A DNA stretch of 16,931 bases from PVC group bacterium (GTDB lineage Bacteria > Verrucomicrobiota > Kiritimatiellia > CAIKKV01 > PXCX01), in NCBI GenBank assembly GCA_003567575.1, contig PWZG01000014.1:1-16931 (forward strand). Direction: 5' to 3'. The notes under the pieces are model-generated. The model searched no databases. It had not been told where the DNA came from and saw only the letters and a list, made by a program, of their open reading frames with translations. Position 1 is the stretch's first letter, and each line of letters opens with the position of its first letter. Below are positions 13,159-16,931 of this stretch, piece after piece. The position numbers and the translations under genes were made by a program.

Positions 13159-14796
13159 ATGGCCAAACCAAGAACCGTCGTGATGGTGCCCGTCGATGCC
13201 GATACGGTGGCCATCGGCGCTCGCGATGTGAAAAACCGTTTTGCCGAAGAAATCGGCCGCCGCGGACTGGCCTCTGAAATCAGCGTACTGGAAGTAGGAT
13301 CGTTCGGCCCCGTCGACGCGGGCGTGATTGCCGCGGTCCAACCCGACGGCGTCGTTTACGGCGGGCTAACGCCTGACCGGGTCGACCGCATCGTTGAGGA
13401 ACACTTTGTCAAAGGCCGCGCGTGTCGCGAATGGCTGTTGTCCGGCGAACATCCGCTGCCTGATCCGCGCGCGACCGACTCGCGCCACACCCAGTATGCC
13501 GGCCGGATCGTGCTCGACAATTGCGGCCGTATCAATCCCGAAAACATCGACGAATATATCGCCAACGACGGATATTTCGCTTTGGGTAAAGCTTTGTCCG
13601 ACATGACCCCGGCCGCCGTCGTCGAGGACGTCAAAAAATCCGGTCTGCGCGGTCGTGGCGGCGCCGGATTCCCGACCGGTCTCAAGTGGGGATTCTGCGC
13701 CTCCGAAACCGGTCCGGAAAAATATGTTGTCTGCAACGCGGATGAAGGCGAGCCCGGCACGTTCAAGGACCGACTCATCATGGAAGGCGATCCGCACAAA
13801 GTTCTCGAAGGAATGGCGTTGTGCGGCTATGCAATCGGCGCCAGTAAAGGGTATATTTATATACGGGGCGAGTATAAACTGTCGATCGAACGGTTGCGTC
13901 AAGCCATTGCCGCGGCACGTGCCTACGGATTGCTAGGCAACAATATCCTCGATTCCGGGTTTACTTTCGATATCGATATCAAGATCGGTGCGGGCGCCTA
14001 TGTATGCGGGGAGGAAACCGCCCTGATCGAATCCATGGAAGGCAAACGCGGATTACCTCGTCTGAAACCGCCGTTCCCCGCCCAACAAGGGTTCCGCAAC
14101 AAACCTACGAATGTCAATAACGTGGAAACGTTGGCCAATATACCCGCCATTGTGCAGCGCGGCGCCGACTGGTTCCGCGGCGTTGGCGCCGCAAACATGC
14201 CGGGAACCAAGGTGTACACAATCCTCGGTCATGTTCGTAGGCCCGGATTGATCGAGGTCCCCGGCGGCGTTACCCTGCGCGATATCATCGATGATTATGC
14301 CGGCGGCATGAAACACGGTAATTTCAAAATGGCCCAGCTTGGAGGAACCGCCGGCGATCTGCTTGGCGAAGAAATGCTCGATGTGCCGCTTAACTACGAT
14401 GCTCTGGAAAAAGTCGGCCATGTCCTGGGATCCGGCGCTATCCTGATCATGAACGAAACGATCGGTGTCTGCGACTTCCTGCATGCATGCATGCGCTTTT
14501 TCGCACATGAATCGTGCGGCAACTGCAACCCCTGCCGGAACGGATTGCGCTGGCTAAGCGCCATTACCGCACGATTGAAAGCCGGCACGGGGTATCCCGG
14601 CGATATCGAAATCATGGAAGAAATAGCGACGGTTCTTAAAACCGCGGCGTTCTGTCCGCTCGGCCAGTCGCCCGCCGGCCCGATTACCTCGGCGCTGCGT
14701 TACTTCAAACCGGAAATAGAAAAAGGGATCGACCACTCAAGCGCCCGTCCCAAACCCGACCATACCGCTCGCGCACTGGCAACGTTTGCCGGCTAA
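13159..14796 (+). CDS. NuoF-like NADH-oxidising subunit 2 with a cluster-less N-terminal domain
   Basis: 545 residues; the start follows GGGAGA. The NuoF core is complete: GLRGRGGAGFPTG (162-174), CNADEGEPGTFKDR (192-205), GAGAYVCGEETALIESMEGKR (277-297) and [4Fe-4S] ligands C453, C456, C459, C499. EGEPGTFKDR and RGEYKLS agree with complex I NuoF, whereas the fusion protein has EGDPGAFMDR and RAEYPLA. The N-terminal 90 residues align with the thioredoxin-like ferredoxin of the fusion (GLASEISVLEVGSFGPVDAG against GLANEVDLITTGCMGMCEIG) but none of the four cluster cysteines remains: C49 is Ser48, C53 is Val52, and the region of C12 and C17 has no Cys. The C-terminal two-[4Fe-4S] ferredoxin domain of bifurcating HydB is absent too; the chain ends about 25 residues after ALRYFKPEIEKG. 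With NuoE-2 and HydA it most likely forms an NADH-linked hydrogenase. FMN and NADH binding are family knowledge. Confidence 0.93.
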   Translation: MAKPRTVVMVPVDADTVAIGARDVKNRFAEEIGRRGLASEISVLEVGSFGPVDAGVIAAVQPDGVVYGGLTPDRVDRIVEEHFVKGRACREWLLSGEHPLPDPRATDSRHTQYAGRIVLDNCGRINPENIDEYIANDGYFALGKALSDMTPAAVVEDVKKSGLRGRGGAGFPTGLKWGFCASETGPEKYVVCNADEGEPGTFKDRLIMEGDPHKVLEGMALCGYAIGASKGYIYIRGEYKLSIERLRQAIAAARAYGLLGNNILDSGFTFDIDIKIGAGAYVCGEETALIESMEGKRGLPRLKPPFPAQQGFRNKPTNVNNVETLANIPAIVQRGADWFRGVGAANMPGTKVYTILGHVRRPGLIEVPGGVTLRDIIDDYAGGMKHGNFKMAQLGGTAGDLLGEEMLDVPLNYDALEKVGHVLGSGAILIMNETIGVCDFLHACMRFFAHESCGNCNPCRNGLRWLSAITARLKAGTGYPGDIEIMEEIATVLKTAAFCPLGQSPAGPITSALRYFKPEIEKGIDHSSARPKPDHTARALATFAG

Positions 14797-14820
14797 ACAA
14801 TTAAAAGGAGAATTCCACTC

Positions 14821-16620
14821 ATGACTATAGAGCTAACCATTGATCGCCAACCCGTATCCGTTCCCGAGGACGCCACCATACTTGACGCGGCCAAGGCCGC
14901 CGGAATTATCATTCCGACGTTATGTTACATGCCGGATATCGCCAGCCCGGGTTCCTGCCGGGTCTGTCTGGTCGAGATCGAGGGTGCACGAACGCTGCAG
15001 CCGGCCTGCGTCACCAAAGTTGCCCCCGGCATGGTGGTACGCACCAACAGTAAACAAGCCCGTGAGGCACGACGGCTATCCGTCGAATTACTGCTGGCCA
15101 ATCATCCCTGGGATTGTAATGCCTGCGTCCGTAACGGCCAATGCGAGTTGCAGGATCTGGCCCAAACCATGGGAATCACCGATGTACGCTTCCCGTATGC
15201 CGGCGAAGAGGTGCCTCTCGATACCAGTACGCCGGCACTGGTGCGCGATATGAACAAATGTATCCTCTGCCGTCGTTGCATCGGCGTCTGTCAGGATGTC
15301 CAGGGTGTCAGTACGCTGGCGCCGCGCGCACGCGGGTTCGACACGGTTGTCGGCGCCGGCGTGGGAGACAACCTATGTGAAGCGGTCTGCGTGCAATGCG
15401 GTCAATGCTCGGCCATTTGTCCTGTCGGCGCCATTTACGAAAAAGATGCCATCGAGGATGTGTGGGCCGCGCTCGATAATCCCAAGAAACATGTGGTCGT
15501 CCAGACGGCGCCTGCCATCCGGGCCGCGCTCGGTGAATGTTTCGGGCTGGAACCTGGAACGTGTGTTACCGGCAAAATGGTTACCGCACTGCGCCGCCTC
15601 GGATTCGACAAAGTTTTCGACACCAATTTCACTGCCGATCTGACGATTATTGAAGAGGGCCATGAATTGTTGACGCGTCTCAAGAAGGCATTGGTCGACA
15701 AGGAACCCGTGGCGCTGCCGATGTTCACCAGTTGTTCGCCGGGGTGGATCAATTACATGGAATTCTTCTTCCCGGATCTGATCCCGAATCTGTCGTCATG
15801 TAAATCGCCGCAACAAATGTTCGGCGCCCTCGCCAAAACGTATTATGCTCAAAAAGCCGGTGTCGATCCAGCGGATATCGTGGTGGTTTCGGTGATGCCC
15901 TGTACTGCCAAGAAGTTTGAGGCCGAACGGCCGGAAATGCACGGTTCCGGATACCAGGATGTTGATTACGTGCTGACCACACGCGAACTCGGACGCATGA
16001 TCCAGGAAGCCGGCATCGATTTCATGGCCTTGCCGGACGGCGAACAGGATACTCCAATGGGTATGTCCACCGGCGCCGCCGACATTTTCGCCAATACCGG
16101 CGGTGTCATGGAAGCTGCCTTGCGCACCGTCTATGAAGTGGTTACCGGACGCGAATTGCCAACGGAAAAACTTCATGTCACTCCCATCCATGGCTTGGAA
16201 GGGGTTAAAGAAGCGGCGTTAACCTTCGAAAACTGCGTGCCGGATTGGAAATTCCTCGAGGGTGTAACCGCCAAAGTCGCCGTAGCGCACGGCCTGGCCA
16301 ATGCTCAGCGCGTCTGTGACAAAGTCGCCAAAGGGGAAGCGGATTACCATTTCATCGAAGTCATGTGTTGTCCCGGCGGCTGTATCGGCGGCGGTGGTCA
16401 GCCGCGGATGACCACCAACAACGTTCGTAACGCGCGTATCAAGGCAATTTATGCCGAAGACGAAGGGCGCCCGATGCGTAAATCGCATACCAATCCAGCC
16501 ATCGAGGAAATCTACCGCGACTTCCTGGGAGAACCATTGGGCGAAATATCGCATCGCCTGTTACACACCCATTACGAGAAAAAAGAATCATCCCTGACGC
16601 CGGCTACTCAGGCAAAGTAA
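14821..16620 (+). CDS. hydA: Group A [FeFe] hydrogenase catalytic subunit
   Basis: 599 residues; AAGGAG precedes the ATG, 24 bp after NuoF-2. N-terminal plant-type [2Fe-2S] ferredoxin domain with C35, C46, C49, C63; then the His-ligated [4Fe-4S] site H95, C99, C102, C108; then two [4Fe-4S] clusters (C147, C150, C153, C157 and C190, C193, C196, C200). The H-cluster domain (about 225-570) shows L1 TSCSPGW (303-309), L2 MPCTAKKFEAE (359-369) with C361, and L3 EVMCCPGGCIGGGGQP (513-528) with C517 and C521. The enzyme makes or uses H2, in the cytoplasm, passing electrons along the cluster chain to NuoE-2/NuoF-2. Two oddities: L1 has Ser in the second Cys position of the usual TSCCP, and L3 has Cys in place of Ala in the usual MACPGGC. 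The extra C-terminal [2Fe-2S] domain of Thermotoga HydA is absent. Maturation genes are not nearby. Confidence 0.95.
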   Translation: MTIELTIDRQPVSVPEDATILDAAKAAGIIIPTLCYMPDIASPGSCRVCLVEIEGARTLQPACVTKVAPGMVVRTNSKQAREARRLSVELLLANHPWDCNACVRNGQCELQDLAQTMGITDVRFPYAGEEVPLDTSTPALVRDMNKCILCRRCIGVCQDVQGVSTLAPRARGFDTVVGAGVGDNLCEAVCVQCGQCSAICPVGAIYEKDAIEDVWAALDNPKKHVVVQTAPAIRAALGECFGLEPGTCVTGKMVTALRRLGFDKVFDTNFTADLTIIEEGHELLTRLKKALVDKEPVALPMFTSCSPGWINYMEFFFPDLIPNLSSCKSPQQMFGALAKTYYAQKAGVDPADIVVVSVMPCTAKKFEAERPEMHGSGYQDVDYVLTTRELGRMIQEAGIDFMALPDGEQDTPMGMSTGAADIFANTGGVMEAALRTVYEVVTGRELPTEKLHVTPIHGLEGVKEAALTFENCVPDWKFLEGVTAKVAVAHGLANAQRVCDKVAKGEADYHFIEVMCCPGGCIGGGGQPRMTTNNVRNARIKAIYAEDEGRPMRKSHTNPAIEEIYRDFLGEPLGEISHRLLHTHYEKKESSLTPATQAK

Positions 16621-16665
16621 TCGCAACGCGTCGACACGATCACGGATGTGCGCAAAACATTGACG

Positions 16666-16693
16666 GAAGACCGAAGACTGAAGGCTGAAGACA
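16666..16693 (+). repeat. Four tandem 7-bp units
   Basis: GAAGACC, GAAGACT, GAAGGCT and GAAGACA follow each other without gaps. This imperfect heptamer array stands 45 bp after the hydA stop in a gene-free stretch (16621-16931). I see no coding potential in it. CTTAACCG also occurs twice nearby (16694-16701 and 16721-16728), and CTCGGAT/ATCCGAG (16711-16717 and 16738-16744) could form a weak stem; none is a convincing terminator for hydA. Confidence 0.6.
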
Positions 16694-16810
16694 CTTAACC
16701 GCCACCCTTGCTCGGATACGCTTAACCGACCTGCTTCATCCGAGGGCAAAATCCAAGAAACAATCATAGTCGCTAGTGTGCTGTCCGACAAATAGTCAGA
16801 AACAACCATG

Positions 16811-16838
16811 TGTCATCCCGAGCTAAGTCGAGGGATCT
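16811..16838 (+). repeat. REP-like repeat, copy 4 (variant)
   Basis: A 28-bp version of the unit at 3540-3569, with AGCTAAGTCGAG in the middle where the other copies have AGCTTGTCGAG, so it is one base longer. It faces copy 5 across an 18-bp spacer. Confidence 0.75.
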
Positions 16839-16856
16839 CATGCTCAACAGGCAGGC

Positions 16857-16886
16857 GCAGATCCCTCGACAAGCTCGGGATGACAG
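16857..16886 (-). repeat. REP-like repeat, copy 5
   Basis: Exact 30-bp match to 3931-3960, in the same direction as that copy. Together with copy 4 it forms an inverted pair able to fold into one long hairpin, without a nuclease gene between the arms. Confidence 0.85.
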
Positions 16887-16931
16887 GCTCTTTGGAGTTA
16901 ATTCATCGCAATTGCCGTACACCACACTAGC

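Larger units (their letters stand above)
16772..16931. mobile_element. Possible small inverted-repeat element enclosing a REP-like pair
   Basis: GCTAGTGTG with TGT two positions on (16772-16786) matches the reverse complement of 16917-16931 at 13 of 15 positions. The right arm ends at the last base of the window, so its true limit and any target duplication cannot be seen. Inside lie two REP-like units facing each other (16811-16838 and 16857-16886). The left arm continues into the box shared with 3971-3991. No gene is present. Confidence 0.5.

Noticed and set aside
16711..16744. Hairpin CTCGGAT/ATCCGAG as terminator of hydA
   Set aside because: The stem has 7 bp with a 20-nt loop and no T-run follows. 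It lies about 90 bp after the stop codon.

Overview
The window looks like a chromosomal piece of an anaerobic or fermentative, polysaccharide-using bacterium with fairly high GC. My best guess is the PVC group (Kiritimatiellota, Lentisphaerota or Verrucomicrobiota), because GH31 enzymes and LVIVD propeller proteins sit beside a multi-subunit [FeFe] hydrogenase and the spacers hold short repeats of a kind I associate with such genomes. No rRNA or other taxonomic marker is present, so this is an inference.

Left part (1-6749, + strand): the end of an alpha/beta hydrolase; an uncharacterised 400-residue, probably helical protein; a 135-bp MITE-like insertion with inverted ends, an 11-bp target duplication and two GC hairpins; an exported LVIVD beta-propeller protein; a GIY-YIG nuclease gene held between perfect 30-bp inverted copies of a REP-like repeat; a truncated LVIVD remnant; and a GH31 alpha-glycosidase whose start overlaps that remnant.

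Middle (6762-8381, - strand): a compact operon in the order pcm (protein-L-isoaspartate methyltransferase), nitroreductase, cutA. It converges with GH31 and diverges from the hydrogenase cluster.

Right part (8576-16620, + strand): a six-gene redox cluster: a free thioredoxin-fold [2Fe-2S] ferredoxin (HndB-like); NuoE-1; a 1014-residue fusion of HydB/HndC-type NuoF with a GltD/NfnB-type FAD-NADPH module; NuoE-2; NuoF-2; and a group A [FeFe] hydrogenase. There are two diaphorase modules of different type. NuoE-1/NuoF-1 carry the sequence signatures of electron-bifurcating HydBC/Bfu enzymes, and NuoF-1 is fused to an NADP(H) module. NuoE-2/NuoF-2 look like complex I or non-bifurcating NADH-dependent hydrogenase subunits, and the NuoF-2 N-terminal ferredoxin domain has lost all four cluster cysteines. 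The simplest reading is two machines encoded together: a single-chain, Stn-like NAD/NADP/ferredoxin transhydrogenase and an NADH-linked H2-evolving hydrogenase. A single large complex joining H2, NADH, NADPH and ferredoxin is the alternative. This cluster is the main candidate for an undescribed system. No HydE, HydF or HydG maturase gene is in the window.

Right end (16621-16931): no gene. It holds a 7-bp tandem repeat, a second REP-like inverted pair without a nuclease gene, and a larger inverted repeat that reaches the last base of the window.
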